DNA of 64,000 bases from Leguminivora glycinivorella (lineage: Eukaryota > Arthropoda > Insecta > Lepidoptera > Tortricidae). The stretch lies in assembly GCF_023078275.1 (NCBI RefSeq), contig NC_062973.1, positions 17,064,456 through 17,128,455 on the forward strand, written 5' to 3'. Positions 43,901 through 54,837 of this stretch are shown one piece after another; position 1 is the stretch's first letter, and each line of letters opens with the position of its first letter. The position numbers and the translations under genes were made by a program. Under the pieces are notes generated by a model. It saw only the letters and a program-made list of their open reading frames with translations, was not told where the DNA came from and did no database searches.

Positions 43901-45626
43901 ATAACCTTGCGGATAACAATTCAATCTTCTAAACACATCAGGTTCCTTATCGGCGGCAACGGCAAAGTGTACGAGGGCGCAGGTTGGTCGTTAGTCGGGG
44001 CGCACACCAAACTGTACAACAACCGCTCCATTGGGATATCCTTCCTTGGAGACTTCAGGAGTAAGTAAAACTCAGAACACGATTTAAAAAAAGATCCCTG
44101 AGGACCTCCTTTTTTGAAGTCGGTTAGAGATGAATTCACTAGAGTTGACATGAATGTAACAAATGAGTGAGAATATGCATGTGTGTGACGAATTAACCAA
44201 ATAATGGTCTTGACAGTTATGATTTATGAACGTATACCGATACACGTGTCACTCATGCAATCAACGTTGTATTCATTCTACTCGTGCCAGATTTTGTGAA
44301 ACGCTCAGGTCCCGTAGCCGAATGGCATATCTGGGACGCGAAACGCCACCGAAACGCCGTAGAAAGGTAGTCTGGCTTTGTCACGCATTGGCGCGACGCA
44401 AAAGCGATAGAGAGAGCGTTTCGTGAGCGTTTGTGCATTTGGCTACGCACACTGTTCAGTCAAGTGCAAAAATATGTATCGAAAAAATCGTCTCATAAAT
44501 ATGGTAGGTACTACGCACTTCTTACACCGGACTAAGATACTATGGGACATATTTTTGAGTAAGACACCCATACTTTACACTTGACTGTACTACCTTTCTC
44601 TTGCTCTTTATCCTATTTACTTGGGGTGGGAAAACGTAAAAGTACCAGTGGTTGACAATTTAAATTTTAAGCCATAGACAATTAGGCATTAGCGTGTCGA
44701 GCTTAATACAGACGAAATAATTTATAAAATATCGTCGGGTGATTTCGAAAGTTACAGAAAAATCTCCATTATTTCCATCATATCAAGATTCCCCTTTCGA
44801 AATTACCCCAGCATTTCTGTGCTTCGAAATGACCCCAATGCACCGTAATAACTTAACCACTTTATTAAAAACTTAGTTATAAAATTATTACTGCATAATT
44901 AGTCGAAATCTAATAAGTACTGAAGTAATTGTAGTTATCTCTATTAAAGAGGACGAAATAACTTTTAAAATCTGTTCGATATTCCCATTGGAGAGCCCTT
45001 CATTTGCGCTGACTTAATAAAGTAATTCACTTGAATAAAGCTGTTTTAATTAACATGCCAAGTGAGGTTTAACAAGTTAAGGGTCGTTGCGCCACACCGT
45101 CTGTCACCGTAGAAGTGTTCTTTAAATGTTGTAGTATGGAAAGTTTACTGCTGTTTGGTGTTAATCAGTCTGGTGTCGTAGCCGAATGGCATTTCTGCGA
45201 CGTGAAACGAAATCGAAACGTCGCGAAGCGTAGTCTGACTCTGTCGCGCCAATACGCAAAAGTAGAGATAGACATCTACGAGCGTTTCGTAGTATATTTT
45301 ATACCTTATCTCATGGTTATATATATATATATATATATATATTGTTTATGAACGGACAAGAGGGGGCAAAATAGAAATACAAAAATCTGTCAAGGTGGTC
45401 AAAGACATGCACTAACCTTCTCTCCGGGAGTCAGGAACTGCAGGCAGGATTGGCTGGGGTCCACACTTCATCACGGAAGCACAACCGTTTTTGCACATGT
45501 CTTATAACAGTCTGTCTGGTGTCAACAACTAATTAGAGGGCCGCGCGGGCGGGGCGAGGCGCGAGGGGAGGGGAAACATATCTTTTAAATATATATGGTT
45601 AGGTAGGTAGAATTATACGTAGAATT

Positions 45627-45686
<60 letters not shown>

Positions 45687-46655
45687 TCCTCTACATCGTT
45701 TTCGATGACGGCGACCCTAAATAAACCTTACCTACAGACGTTTCCTTGCATGTGCTTTTATGTGGCTGGCCAGGCCGATAAAAAAACTTCAAAATTAAGC
45801 AGCTCTATGACTCTTGTTTATGGTACAATGCCATCAGCTTTTAGAAACTAATTTTAGATGCTTATTTTTAAGGTTTTGTGTTTTTTGTCCATAATGGCAT
45901 CACTGTCCATTACCTACAGGGTATTTTTCATTATATAGGCTTTGATATCGTGGGTTTAATAATAATATTTCAGGGTATTAGAGCCCACGGTGTAGACATC
46001 GTTTGTTCCCGTCACAGTTCCTGTTTGAGGAACGAATAAACACACCGAGTGTTTGCTTCCCTAGTGGCTAAACTTCTGGCAATATCCCTTCCGTTGGAAC
46101 GTCTAGATGGCTGGGCCATTTGCTTAGCTTAGTCAATTTACGAAAATATTGTATCAATTATTATCACTTATTCATATGTTTATTCTCTATTATTGTTTTT
46201 CTTAGTTTCTGGTAGAAATCAGCAACTTCTACATAATAATACATTTATGCTATCGCGTGAACTGAAGCTTCATAGAATGCCGTAAACTCACGGAAGTGTT
46301 CCAATTTAACTTTACACAAAAATGGACTCAAGCTTATGTTCAAGTTAGAAAAGATACCACACAATCCACACTTATTATTTGAAGTGCGATAGCACCTCTT
46401 GAAACACACAGTATGAAGTGGTTTCAATCGACAATTTGCATACGAGTAAGACGACCTTTCCTTTTTTCAGAAACCCTGCCTACTTCAGAAGCCCTGCAAG
46501 CAGTAAAGGATCTTATTTCCTGCGGCGTATCGCACAATTTTCTAGCTCAGGATTACCGTCTTGTAGGCCATCAGCAGGTCGTAAAAACTGAGAGCCCGGG
46601 CACGGAACTACAGAAGGAGATACAGGCTTGGCCCCACTGGGCTGAAAATGTTTAG
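40854..46655 (+). CDS. Secreted peptidoglycan recognition protein, four exons
   Basis: Coding exons are 40854-40911, 42553-42751, 43942-44060 and 46471-46655, total 561 bp (186 residues plus TAG). All introns are GT-AG (GTATGT, GTGAGT and GTAAGT donors) and phases match. Residues 1-16 form a signal peptide (hydrophobic AVLLVLI core); the rest is one PGRP domain. Landmarks: ECGVVPMTQW (20-29), IIQHSV (48-53), the cysteine pair C57/C63, the GFTDIG and FLIGGNGKVYEGAGW core (79-101), GAHTKLYNNRSIGISFLGDF (105-124), GHQQV (158-162), ESPG (166-169) and IQAWPHW (176-182). Amidase PGRPs bind zinc through His, Tyr, His and Cys. Here His51 and His159 remain, but Tyr is Glu85 and Cys is Ser167, so hydrolysis of peptidoglycan is not expected. 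It should bind peptidoglycan in haemolymph or gut and signal to Toll or melanization pathways; the exact role is inferred. A short PGRP-S-type length fits. Confidence 0.93.
42100..42550 (+). mobile_element. Diverged MITE family C copy ending at PGRP exon 2
   Basis: Family text appears as GTACGACGTTTTTCAGTACT at 42120, ACGTCGAAATTTCGGAGGGC, CTGTACTGAAAAAACGTCGT and ATACACGTGCGAAAAAGG. It ends in CATAATTTACTATTTT, matching the family 3' end GTAATGTACTATTTT. The MITE at 42175-42361 interrupts it. Its terminal bases run straight into the CTAG acceptor of exon 2. Confidence 0.75.
42175..42361. mobile_element. MITE in PGRP intron 1, AAGGTACAGCG ends
   Basis: AAGGTACAGCGGGGCAAATC is inverted at the right as GAGATTTGTCACGCTGTACC; the arms continue to CCATTTTTTCCAT and its complement. 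Inserted in the family C copy. Confidence 0.75.
42553..42751 (+). other. PGRP exon 2
   Basis: Acceptor TTTTCTAG|AG; codons for ECGVV to DIGES (residues 20-86, split at both ends). Contains the first zinc-ligand position His51, the cysteine pair C57/C63 and the substituted Glu85. The donor TC|GTGAGT leaves phase 2. The upstream open frame from 42303 is intronic. Confidence 0.92.
42792..42825 (+). pseudogene. Possible decayed duplicate of exon 2 start
   Basis: TAGAGTGTGGTATTGTGCCG resembles the acceptor and start of exon 2, TAGAGTGCGGTGTAGTGCCA, and would read ECGIVPMPGS. The match lasts about 25 bp before the foldback arm begins. It may be a truncated exon duplicate or a chance match. Confidence 0.35.
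42829..43885. mobile_element. Foldback element G3 in PGRP intron 2
   Basis: The left arm (to about 43105) strings phrases such as TTAGTCATAAGTTG, GTGGTCATAAACATC and AAAGTCATAAAG. The right arm (43664-43880) has the inverse: TTATGACTTGTG, TTATGACTTAAC, AATTATGACTTTC and TTTATGACTACTG. The core has three units of about 125 bp. Same architecture as G1 and G2 with different words; ends and target duplication were not located. Confidence 0.65.
43210..43540. repeat. Minisatellite core of G3
   Basis: Three units with GGTTCGTTAGTTTCCTTTTG, TTAGAGCGAAAATAGGAG and GCGGGGCTCCGTCGACTTAT, the third diverged. The first unit also has TTAGTTAGGTTAGTTAG words. Confidence 0.8.
43942..44060 (+). other. PGRP exon 3
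   Basis: Acceptor CACATCAG|G completes Ser86 (TC+G), then FLIGGNGKVYEGAGW through FLGDFR; the donor AGG A|GTAAGT leaves phase 1. Encodes the central beta-sheet and ligand-groove region. Confidence 0.92.
44314..44446 (+). mobile_element. MITE family D copy in PGRP intron 3
   Basis: GTAGCCGAATGGCATATCTG to GTTTGTGCATTTGGCTAC, complete ends. Confidence 0.8.
44447..45177. other. PGRP intron 3 DNA, no feature seen
   Basis: AT-rich intron sequence with no recognised element or conserved frame. Confidence 0.5.
45178..45300 (+). mobile_element. MITE family D copy, right end lost
   Basis: GTAGCCGAATGGCATTTCTG and the following family text; it ends at GAGCGTTTCGTAGTATATTT without the inverted end. 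Confidence 0.75.
45626..45681. repeat. (TA)n microsatellite in PGRP intron 3
   Basis: About 28 uninterrupted TA units; a shorter TA tract is at 45318-45341. Confidence 0.95.
45682..46470. other. Distal PGRP intron 3, no feature seen
   Basis: No recognised repeat. It ends in the polypyrimidine tract CCTTTCCTTTTTTCAG, the acceptor of exon 4. Confidence 0.5.
46471..46655 (+). other. PGRP exon 4
   Basis: Completes Lys126 (A+AA), then TLPTSEALQAVKDLISCGV to IQAWPHWAENV and TAG at 46653-46655. Contains Cys143, ligand-position His159 in GHQQV and the substituted Ser167 in ESPG. Confidence 0.93.
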
Positions 46656-46708
46656 CACAGAAACAATACGGGTCAAACCGATTTAGAAAAATTTACACTT
46701 TTGTGGAC

Positions 46709-46714
46709 AATAAA
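46709..46714 (+). terminator. Polyadenylation signal of the PGRP gene
   Basis: AATAAA, 54 bp after the stop codon, gives a short 3' UTR. Confidence 0.6.
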
Positions 46715-46811
46715 AGTGAACGACTCTGGTACAATTGTATCCAATTTTTCTTATTAGAGTATCAAGTATTGCAAATGTTTCCCACCTATTTAAACTTTCA
46801 CGATTATCACA

Positions 46812-46980
46812 CATCATTATTTTTAAAATCGGGACTTAATCGCGTATAACTACATATTAAACTGACCTCCAACGTTTCAAGGACGGCGTTGTCCCCGTGG
46901 TCTCGGAGAAGACTGGCTTGGATTGGTCAGTTTAATATGTAGTTATACGCGATTAAGTCCCGATTTTAAAAATAATGATG
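46812..46980. mobile_element. Perfect hairpin MITE, 56-bp arms, after PGRP
   Basis: CATCATTATTTTTAAAATCG through ATTAAACTGACC is repeated in exact inverse at 46925-46980 around a 57-bp GC-richer loop. TGTTTCCCACCT occurs just outside both sides (46778 and 46979), a possible older duplication. Confidence 0.9.
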
Positions 46981-47071
46981 TTTCCCACCTGTTAGAATGT
47001 AGCCTAAAATTTCGCTTTAAATTTCGTTAACTTTTGCTATGTTTATATGTAGTACCTATATATAGATATTA

Positions 47072-47285
47072 TACATACATACATACATACATACATACAA
47101 TCACGCCTGTATCCCATGAAGGGGTAGGCAGAGCACATGAAACTACTCAAGTTTCAGTGCCACTCTTGGCAAATAAGGGGTTGAAAGAAAACGAAACTGT
47201 GACATTGCAGTGACAGGTTGCCAGCCTCTCGCCTACGTCACAATTTAACCCATATCCCACAGTCGCCTTCTACGACAAAAACCCA
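47072..47285 (-). repeat. SINE-like family with CATA tail
   Basis: CATACATACA tract, then TGTATCCCATGAAGGGGTAG, GGCAGAGCACATGAAACTAC, GACAGGTTGCCAGCCTCTCG and CATATCCCACAGTCGCCTTC. The inverse copy is 60130-60365. Oriented with its tail at 47072. Confidence 0.7.
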
Positions 47286-47458
47286 CCCAGATATTATATT
47301 ATGCAATTAACCATTACTGTAAAATCAATTATGACCCAAAATTGTAAGACCAATATTTCAATTTTTTTCTCTTTTTACTTAATCCCGAATGAGTTGAACA
47401 TTTATTACTAAGCATGGCGCACAGTGAATTAAAATTAGGTAATTAAAAAATAGAAAAA

Positions 47459-47600
47459 TTCATACCTCTGACAGAACTCGAATCTGAGACCACTTAAAAC
47501 ACCAGTTCAATCGCTCTGACCAACTGAGTCACGGCACAGTATGTATTAATACATAAAGAGTAGTGCTGGCTGCAAGTATTGTCAGAGGTGTGAAATTTCA
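47459..47600. repeat. Foldback containing a tRNA-like segment
   Basis: TCATACCTCTGACAG at the left is inverted near 47580 as TGTCAGAGGTGTGA. Between them, on the minus strand, TGACTCAGTTGGTCAGAGCG and GATTCGAGTTCTG resemble tRNA A and B boxes. Confidence 0.5.
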
Positions 47601-47899
47601 TTAAATTAAAAAAATTAGGATCGCTACTGCTTAATAAAAAAGTTCAATTTGAATTTTAAATTTTACCTAATTTCAGCAAATACGCTTACCGTAGCAAAGT
47701 TGTAAGTGACGTTTTATCTATCTCATTTGGAAATGCATTTATACCTCTAAATGGTTTGAATTGTTTCAAAGAACAAAGAACTTAGTCTATTCCAGCTTGT
47801 TCCCAGTTGACAGACGAGACGTGTGGAAAGTTCGATAATACGGCAATTTTGCCTTCCCCGAAGGAAGTATCCGAATCTTCCATTAGTCGGTATTATCTA

Positions 47900-48275
47900 A
47901 TAGTTATTTGTTATACAAGGGGGCAAAGTTGTATTTTAACGCCGAGTGTGGAATTGAAAAACGAGCAAGTGAAAGGATTCTATAGTTGAACCACGAGCGA
48001 AGCGAGTGGTTCGAGAATAGAATCCTGGACTTGCGAGTTTTTTAACACACGAGAAGTAAAATACATTTGCACCCGAGTGTAACACAAAACTTTTCCCCTC
48101 ACTATAGCGAGGAAGCTACAACGCAAAAAAATCGTTTATCACTGCTTCCAGTAGTTCCACAGGTGGTAAATCATCTTTATTACTAGATTCACCTACTTTT
48201 ATCAATTTTAAAGCAGTTATTTTGACTTTATTCAAGGTCAAATTACTTTACCCACTAGTGGATAAAATGCGTTTT
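47900..48275. mobile_element. ACAAGGGGGCAAAGT element, copy 2
   Basis: TAGTTATTTGTTATACAAGG and GGGCAAAGTTGT at the left, GCGAAGCGAGTGGTTCGAG inside, CTAGTGGATAAAATGCG at the right as in the copy at 11832. A separate TIR pair, CTTTTCCCCTCACTA and TAGTGAGGGGAAAAG (48089 and 48318), overlaps its right part. Confidence 0.55.
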
Positions 48276-48594
48276 TACCGGCTGGTATTAAAGGACAAAA
48301 CACGTGTTTCCGAGCTAGTGAGGGGAAAAGTATTTAAACTGTTATTGTCATGAATTTTCTATTAGAAGGAAGTTTGAGGATATACAGATACACGTGGCCA
48401 ACCCCGTGGGGGAGAGTTGTAAATTCACAGCTTTACGTAGATAAATACTAACTATAAATAGTACATTACATCAGAGGCCGGGAAAATGAGGATTTCCGGC
48501 CAAGTGGGTATATACGGCCGAGCGAGCGTGCGAGCGAGGCCGGATAGGGATACGAGGCCGGGAATCCGTTTTCACGCCGAGGCATGTATAGTGC

Positions 48595-48797
48595 TTTTCT
48601 CAAACATACAATGAAATAAAAAAAAAATGCTCTAAAGGACAATATTTTATAAAAAAAAAGTTACTTTGCAGGCCTAGGCCTGAAAAATAATATGAAATCC
48701 CTTTACAGTCCTCTCGAGTTGTTGCGCCCAAAAAGCGATACTTCCCAGACCATTTTAAGGAACGTATAGACAATATTTCATTGCATGTTTGAGAAAA
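48595..48797. mobile_element. MITE with TTTTCTCAAACAT ends
   Basis: TTTTCTCAAACATACAATGA is inverted as TTCATTGCATGTTTGAGAAA. The flanking region 48477-48585 is rich in GAGGCCGGGAA and GGCCGAGCGAGCG. Confidence 0.7.
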
Positions 48798-49237
48798 TGT
48801 TATTTATTATCATATTACTCTAATATAATCTAATTTACCCGGTGGGAAAAGTACTTATAATATTCTGTATGTTATTGAATAACTTGTGTAAAATTATTAT
48901 ATTTTATAGTAGTTCAAATATTCCTTGTACCCATTTATGTAAAGTCTGTGTATCAACCTAAATGTGAATCCCACGGCATGATTCGAACTATAATCTACAT
49001 TAAAATCGGCTCTAGCCACGATATGGATTGAATACGGTACGAGTAAGTAAATACGTGTCTAAAATGACGACAATTCTCAAAAAAGTAACTAGTTTGTTCG
49101 GAAAGAGAAGTTTCGTAGAACGTATTGGATGCCACACATTTCACGACAATTTTTTTCTGCACAGACATATTATGCACTAAACATAGACATACAAATGTAC
49201 TAAAAGTAATTTACATCTTAACTACATATTTTTGGGA
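48798..49237. other. Unassigned spacer
   Basis: No feature recognised. Confidence 0.45.
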
Positions 49238-49310
49238 GCATGCTCAAAGCCGTGACGACTGGCGGAAAACAGGGGAGGCCTTTGTCCAGCAGTGGAACAC
49301 ATTGACGGCT
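49238..49310 (+). pseudogene. RTE-type LINE C-terminal fragment
   Basis: In one frame AQSRDDWRKTGEAFVQQWNT, the R..W...GEAFVQQW signature of the RTE LINE C-terminus, then the element tail. Only the end survives. Confidence 0.6.
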
Positions 49311-49528
49311 ATTAAAAAAAACTACATATTTTTACGAATATTAAACCTCGAATCAGGCCCCCAGCTTCTTAAGTGACTCGCATATTTCCTTGCAGTTCAA
49401 ATGTGTGCAAGTTTTATATTATCTTTTGACTCCCTGCTTCTTCGAGTCGGGCCGGGTTCTGTCCGTATAATTCTAATATAAACTTAATAATTCAAAATAA
49501 AATAACGATACATTTACAATGAATAGCA

Positions 49529-49670
49529 GGTACAGTCACCGGCATAAATAAGTGATGATATCTGTACCTTGTCGCTTTAAATATTTTGACAATGTCTTAT
49601 GACATTTCAAACAAGACGTTAATGTGACAAGGTATAATAATCATCACATATGTATGCTGGTGATTGTACC
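49529..49670. mobile_element. Hairpin MITE, GGTACAGTCACC ends
   Basis: GGTACAGTCACCGGCATAAA is inverted at the right (TATGCTGGTGATTGTACC); inner arms GTACCTTGTC and GACAAGGTAT. Confidence 0.75.
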
Positions 49671-49796
49671 TGGTACAGTATATACCAGCTAGCCTAGCCG
49701 ACGTGTCAATCACATCACACAAATTTATTACACGGCAAAAAAAACAACTAAATCGCCATCCTTTATCCGTATTGGTGCGGCAAAGAGCCAGGCCCC

Positions 49797-49941
49797 GTAG
49801 CCGAATGGCATTTCTGCGACTCGAAATGCCACCGAAACGCCTTAGGAATGTAGTCTAGCTCTGTCGCGCCAATGCTCAAGAGCGATAGAGATAGATAGCT
49901 ACGAAAGAGATATTATCGTGAGCGTTTGTGCATTGGGTTAC
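49797..49941 (+). mobile_element. MITE family D copy
   Basis: GTAGCCGAATGGCATTTCTG to GCGTTTGTGCATTGGGTTAC. Confidence 0.8.
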
Positions 49942-50587
49942 GCACAAGTTGCGTTTCGTTACTTTAATTTGAAGCGTGGAACACTGTCTCTTCAGCTAGG
50001 GCAGCTGAGCTGGCCTGATAAAATTGTTATGTTTAACCTATTAGTGTTAGGTATTCCAAATAGGTATAATATACCTTATAATTAGAATATTATTCTAATT
50101 CTAATTTAATATTAATACGTCAAATTTCTATTTAAGAATGGTCGTTTCAGCGCGAGTTTCATATTAGAGGTACAGCTGAGAAAATTGTGCTTGAACAAAT
50201 GTGTACCTACATTAAATCCTCATTTCAGAATGGATCCGGCAGAAACTTTAAGGGTATAAGTTTAAATATATGCTTTTACAAATTTTGGATATTTTACATT
50301 GTACAAAATATGCTAAGAGAGATTTTGTAGCTTTTCATTGTGATCTCCTTTATTTTATAGAAGTTATTTTATGGATGTAACGCGGTGTACAAAGGCAATT
50401 GATGACATTTATAATAATAATTACAATGAACTGCATATGATAGTTTATGTAAATAGTAGGTATTGTGACTACTTGAAAAAGATAAACCAAAACATATTTA
50501 AGTAATAAAATAATTTGATTTGTTCCCTAGTTGGACATATATAATGCTTTTAAAAATAAAACTGCAGCTCTTATTCAAAAACCATAA
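49942..50587. other. Unassigned AT-rich spacer
   Basis: No feature recognised. Confidence 0.45.
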
Positions 50588-50935
50588 TAGTACATTACGA
50601 TACAAGTGCGAAAAAAGGAACTTAGAAACGAGTGGCGGTAAGTTAAAACACGACCGAAGGGAGTGTTTTAAATCGACACGAGTTACGAATTTCCTTTTCG
50701 CACGTGTATCGTACGACGTTTTTCAGTACAGATGGCCCTCCGAAGTTTCGACCTGACAAATAATGAACCACTTCTCGCACTAGTGCGTAAAAAACACACC
50801 ATCTGCACTGAAAATATATTTGTCTCGACTCGTGTCGATTTAAAACGCTTCCTTCGGTCGTGTTTTAATTTATCGCCACTCGTTTCGAACTTCCTTTTTT
50901 ACGCACTTGTATCGTAATGTACTATTTTAATCCTT
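50588..50935 (-). mobile_element. MITE family C, compound copy
   Basis: Starts TAGTACATTACGATACAAGT and runs inverted relative to the 12767 copy to ACCATCTGCACTGAAAATAT. A second + oriented end, TTACGCACTTGTATCGTAAT with GTACTATTTT, closes it at 50935, so both outer ends are the same family terminus in inverse. Confidence 0.75.
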
Positions 50936-51751
50936 TTTTTAAATAAATTTGCAAGTCTTACAGCACTGACTCAGTATCAGACCGTTCAACGCATTCATCT
51001 GTGTTAAGACTCCATTAACGATTCACCTTGATAGTGATATTCAAAGAGGTCGTGTTGATTAAGCAAAATAAAATAATACTACTTTATGGTAATTAACCCC
51101 GAGTTTACTGCAGGAAATCAGTCGAGGCGTTTATCGAAGCAATTTGCACGAACAACTTCAGAGGGCGGGCCTTGTGATAAAGATAAAGATAAAAGACATT
51201 TATTCATGACGCTCACAAACACGTACGTACATGTACACACAAGAATAGGACAAAAAACAGAGAACAGAACATTAAGTAAGTGCGCATCACGAAATGGACC
51301 CAACTCAGCATAATGCTAGCTGGAAGCCAGCGCTGGTCTTCCGTAGGGCCCATTCGGTGATGCCACGACAGATAACAAACACACAATAATAAAAAGAAAA
51401 AGAAAATGAAGAAAAGAGACAGAAAAAATAAAACTATTTACATAAAAAAACCAAGAATACACATAAATCACAAAAAACGGGAAAAAAAGGAAAACATAAC
51501 AGAACACAAATTTTAATAAAACATTATCAACTACATTACATTGAACGCGACCACATCAGCTGTCAGCCCAGCCTGCCGCATCTAGCGCCACCCAGCCCGG
51601 TGGCAACAAACGTAACTAACGTGTTATTGGTGCAATTCGCAGCGAAAAAGGCTGCAAAGCACAAGCAAATATAATTTGTGCACAATGCAATTTATCAAAC
51701 TGTCTTAAATACGTATTCTGTAATCTAGTATTCTTTAATTGAACCTCAGCC
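50936..51751. other. Unassigned spacer
   Basis: A purine-rich stretch (51380-51500) and a GCCAGCGCTGGTC palindrome near 51325. No gene was seen. Confidence 0.45.
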
Positions 51752-51870
51752 CGTTTTCACACTATCCGATCCGATATCGGATGTCGGAAGGATTCTAAAG
51801 AAAAAAATCAAGATGGCGCCTGTAATGTATGGGATATCGGTCCGATATCGGATCGAATAATGTGAAAACG
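51752..51870. mobile_element. MITE with CGTTTTCACA ends
   Basis: CGTTTTCACACTATCCGATC and its inverse ending TGTGAAAACG, with TCCGATATCGGA palindromes in both arms and ATGGCGCCTGTAATGTATGG in the centre. A diverged half copy is at 63170-63240. Confidence 0.8.
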
Positions 51871-53287
51871 CACTTATCTACCTAGTCTAATTGCCATATG
51901 TACACTCTAAAAAAAATTTGAAATTTTGAAAAAAAATCCATACGAGCCTGATAAGATCTTAGACATATCAAATAAGGTAATTTTGATTGCTCTTACTTTT
52001 GCAACGTAACTGAGCCGATTAAGAGGGGGTCGTACGAAATCCTCGAAAAGTGCATTCGGCGTTTAACAAATGCTGCTCACATTTCTAAATTAAATGAAAT
52101 AAAATAAATGTAGTTATTATCTTAAAGAGTGTGTCTACAACTTTTGACTATTCACAATCTCCAATTATTAACGGTGTAATAACTAAACCCACACAAAGTT
52201 GACCTAAAATGAGAAAAACGTATGTCGCCGTTTAGTAAACTTTGTTAAAAAATTCAATACCCTAGTTATAACATTATGTGATTCTGAAAGCCAGATAAAT
52301 GGACTACAAGTTTTGAGGTTTTTTATATTTTTCCTCTCAAAGGCAACAAAGAAATTTTACCTTAAATTTAAACTATCGTAAAATTTCCATACATTCGCCA
52401 TTGCTGTCAGAATTCTCCTTTCGATTAGATGCCGTGAGCGGCTCATCGGAGGCAGACGTGTCGCCGGTCGCTCCGCGTTGACAATTAAATTTGACAAATA
52501 TTTTGACAGAAAATAGTGTACGTACACGAAAAACCATACCAGTGTAAAACTGTGCTCAAAATAAATAGGGTAAATCAAATATGTCAGGTGGTGATCCAAT
52601 CTCATTTAAAGTTTAAAGGTGCATGGCTTGTGCATCAAAAATAAATAAAAATGTATCACATTATTAAAGAAAATAACGAACACAACCGAATGAGTATAAA
52701 TGATTTCATTCTAGTTCGGTTAAATTGAAAAGAGTTTCATGTTTTATTTTACTCATTGGAATACATTTTCATTACGCTGGTATTAACAGTACGTCATTTT
52801 AAAAATATATATGACAGCACCTACGTCAAATTCTGTCAATCAGGTTGTATGTAAACAATTATAATTTAATTTATTTTTACATATTTAGATACTTGTTAAT
52901 CGATTCTTACTTAGAATAGAAGAAAGGGAAATGCGGGCGGGTATACCTATTTATTAAATACCTACAATATTCCGTATGGTGTGCTTCTGGTTCAAATTTT
53001 TATATAAAAAAATGTTTCAATTTCATTAAAGATTACCCTGTGCATACCACGAACACGTAAGTAACCGTAAGTTCATCGTTGTTTAGAAAGTAACGCTCGT
53101 TTTGAATGGCACTTCTCCATTCAACTAGACCAGATGTTCATGGAACAGTCACCAGCATACGTATATGACTATGAACGGCCGTGACAACATATCCGATTCT
53201 CTATAGGGGCCATAAGTATATGACGACATATTCCCGGTAAAAAATTGTGATGCTTCGTGACCGGCAAAAACATAGTCTCTCTTTCTA
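51871..53287. other. Unassigned AT-rich DNA
   Basis: No recognised repeat or coding exon. Confidence 0.45.
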
Positions 53288-53390
53288 GCGTCTCGCGAGC
53301 GTAGCGTCGGGCCAACTGTATGGAAAAAGATGCCGCGTCGCGTCGGCGCGGCTTAGCCATACAGTTGGCCCGACGCTACGATCGCGAGAC
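53288..53390. mobile_element. Palindromic MITE, 35-bp arms
   Basis: CGTCTCGCGAGCGTAGCGTC and GGGCCAACTGTATGG at the left, inverse CCATACAGTTGGCCC and GACGCTACGATCGCGAGACG at the right, loop GC-rich. Confidence 0.85.
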
Positions 53391-53739
53391 GGTAGATGTG
53401 GGAGGGTCCTTATCCGTATAAATATCTGATCGGGTCGCTTAAAAATATTTGTTTCCTTATAAAAATCTAAATTACACTCTCACTCGCATAATTATCTATC
53501 CATTGTTAAAGCAAATATATATCTTACGGGCTAGAAATCATTAATATGTAATTAAAGTGCAATAACAAACCCTACCTTAGTTGCCTTAGAGCGGTAAATT
53601 GTATGAGGTGATTTGACATCTCACGAAACACGTGCAGTATTATATTATCGTTGCATATGTCTGTCTCATCTGTTCTTAAACTATGACAACTAAACTTATT
53701 ACAAATCTGATATCAGAAGCCTTTTTACAAGCTTTTATT

Positions 53740-54150
53740 CAACTTGCCTTGTTAGTTTGGGTCAAAACGTAGAAGCTAAATTTGACCCACTTTCCGGTTT
53801 CCGATTGAGCTGAAATTTTGCACACATATGTAAATCACGTGACAATGCAATATTATGGTATCATGGAGGTGATCTGATGATGGAGCAGAAAGGTGGTCAG
53901 AGGAACTCTGTTATGAAACGTCGTATCCCCATTGAGTAAGGGGTTTTTAGAAACATCTCGGAGAGCAATAGATGATTGTTGAAAGAAAGGTACAGTCGGC
54001 TAAGGTAAAGCTTGTGCCAAAAATGAAATTTTTGCAAAAAAAAAATTATAAATTGGGAGGTGTAATTTTTTATTATCTCTGCATTTCATTGAGAAGAAAA
54101 ACCGGCCAAGAGCGCGTCGGGTCACGGTCAGTGTAGGGTTCTGTAGTTCC
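53740..54150 (+). repeat. Lepidopteran interspersed repeat plus copy D fragment
   Basis: TGAGCTGAAATTTTGCACAC, CTGATGATGGAGCAGAAAGG and AAAGCTTGTGCCAAAAATGA are familiar from a common lepidopteran repeat. At 54097-54150 it joins ACCGGCCAAGAGCGCGTCGG, a fragment of the CCGGCCAAGAGCG family. Confidence 0.45.
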
Positions 54151-54389
54151 AGGGAAAATAATATATTTAGGGGCATGAAAATGTCTGTCAAAGTTGGCAT
54201 TTAAATTTATTGTATTATTTACTCATTTTAACTTTATTTTTGTGTGAAATTTTGCTCAGAATTTGTTCGTTATCCTTTTGAATGTAGTGTATATCTACAC
54301 TTCTAAAGTTTATGTTCCATACATACTTACTACAATTTTCTTTTCATTGACAGACGATTTCAATTTCAATTTTCAATTTCAATTTGATG

Positions 54390-54515
54390 GATAAATATCC
54401 GCGGCCTGAGGGTGAATTGAATAGGATCAGGAATGGGGGAATCGGGTCGCAAAGGGGTGAATAGGTTTACGAAGGGGGTGATTAGGGTCGGAAGAGGGGT
54501 GAATTGGGATGTGTG
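54390..54515. repeat. Purine-rich GGGGTGAAT tract
   Basis: Irregular repetition of GGGTGAATTG, AGGGGTGAATAG and GGGGTGATTAGGG words. Confidence 0.6.
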
Positions 54516-54837
54516 GTCAATGGTTGTCAAATTGTATAAAAGATATATAACTTACCTAAAGTGATGTTTTTATGAATGACCTCTCTGTATATGGACGCAA
54601 TTTATACGTCAATGTATTGCTTCGTAGTTAGACTAGATACAAGAAATCAACATTTAGAAATGTTAATTACACTTCTGTCAACCTCCACGTTTCACCCATG
54701 ATTGCTATAATATAAATGGATTACTTTAAAATAAAAATCATAAGTATGAAACTATACAACTAGGGAAGAAATAAAATTATTTTATTGAATAATTTTTGAT
54801 TTGTTCTTTTTCAAGTTTATATAAATAATAAATTCTC

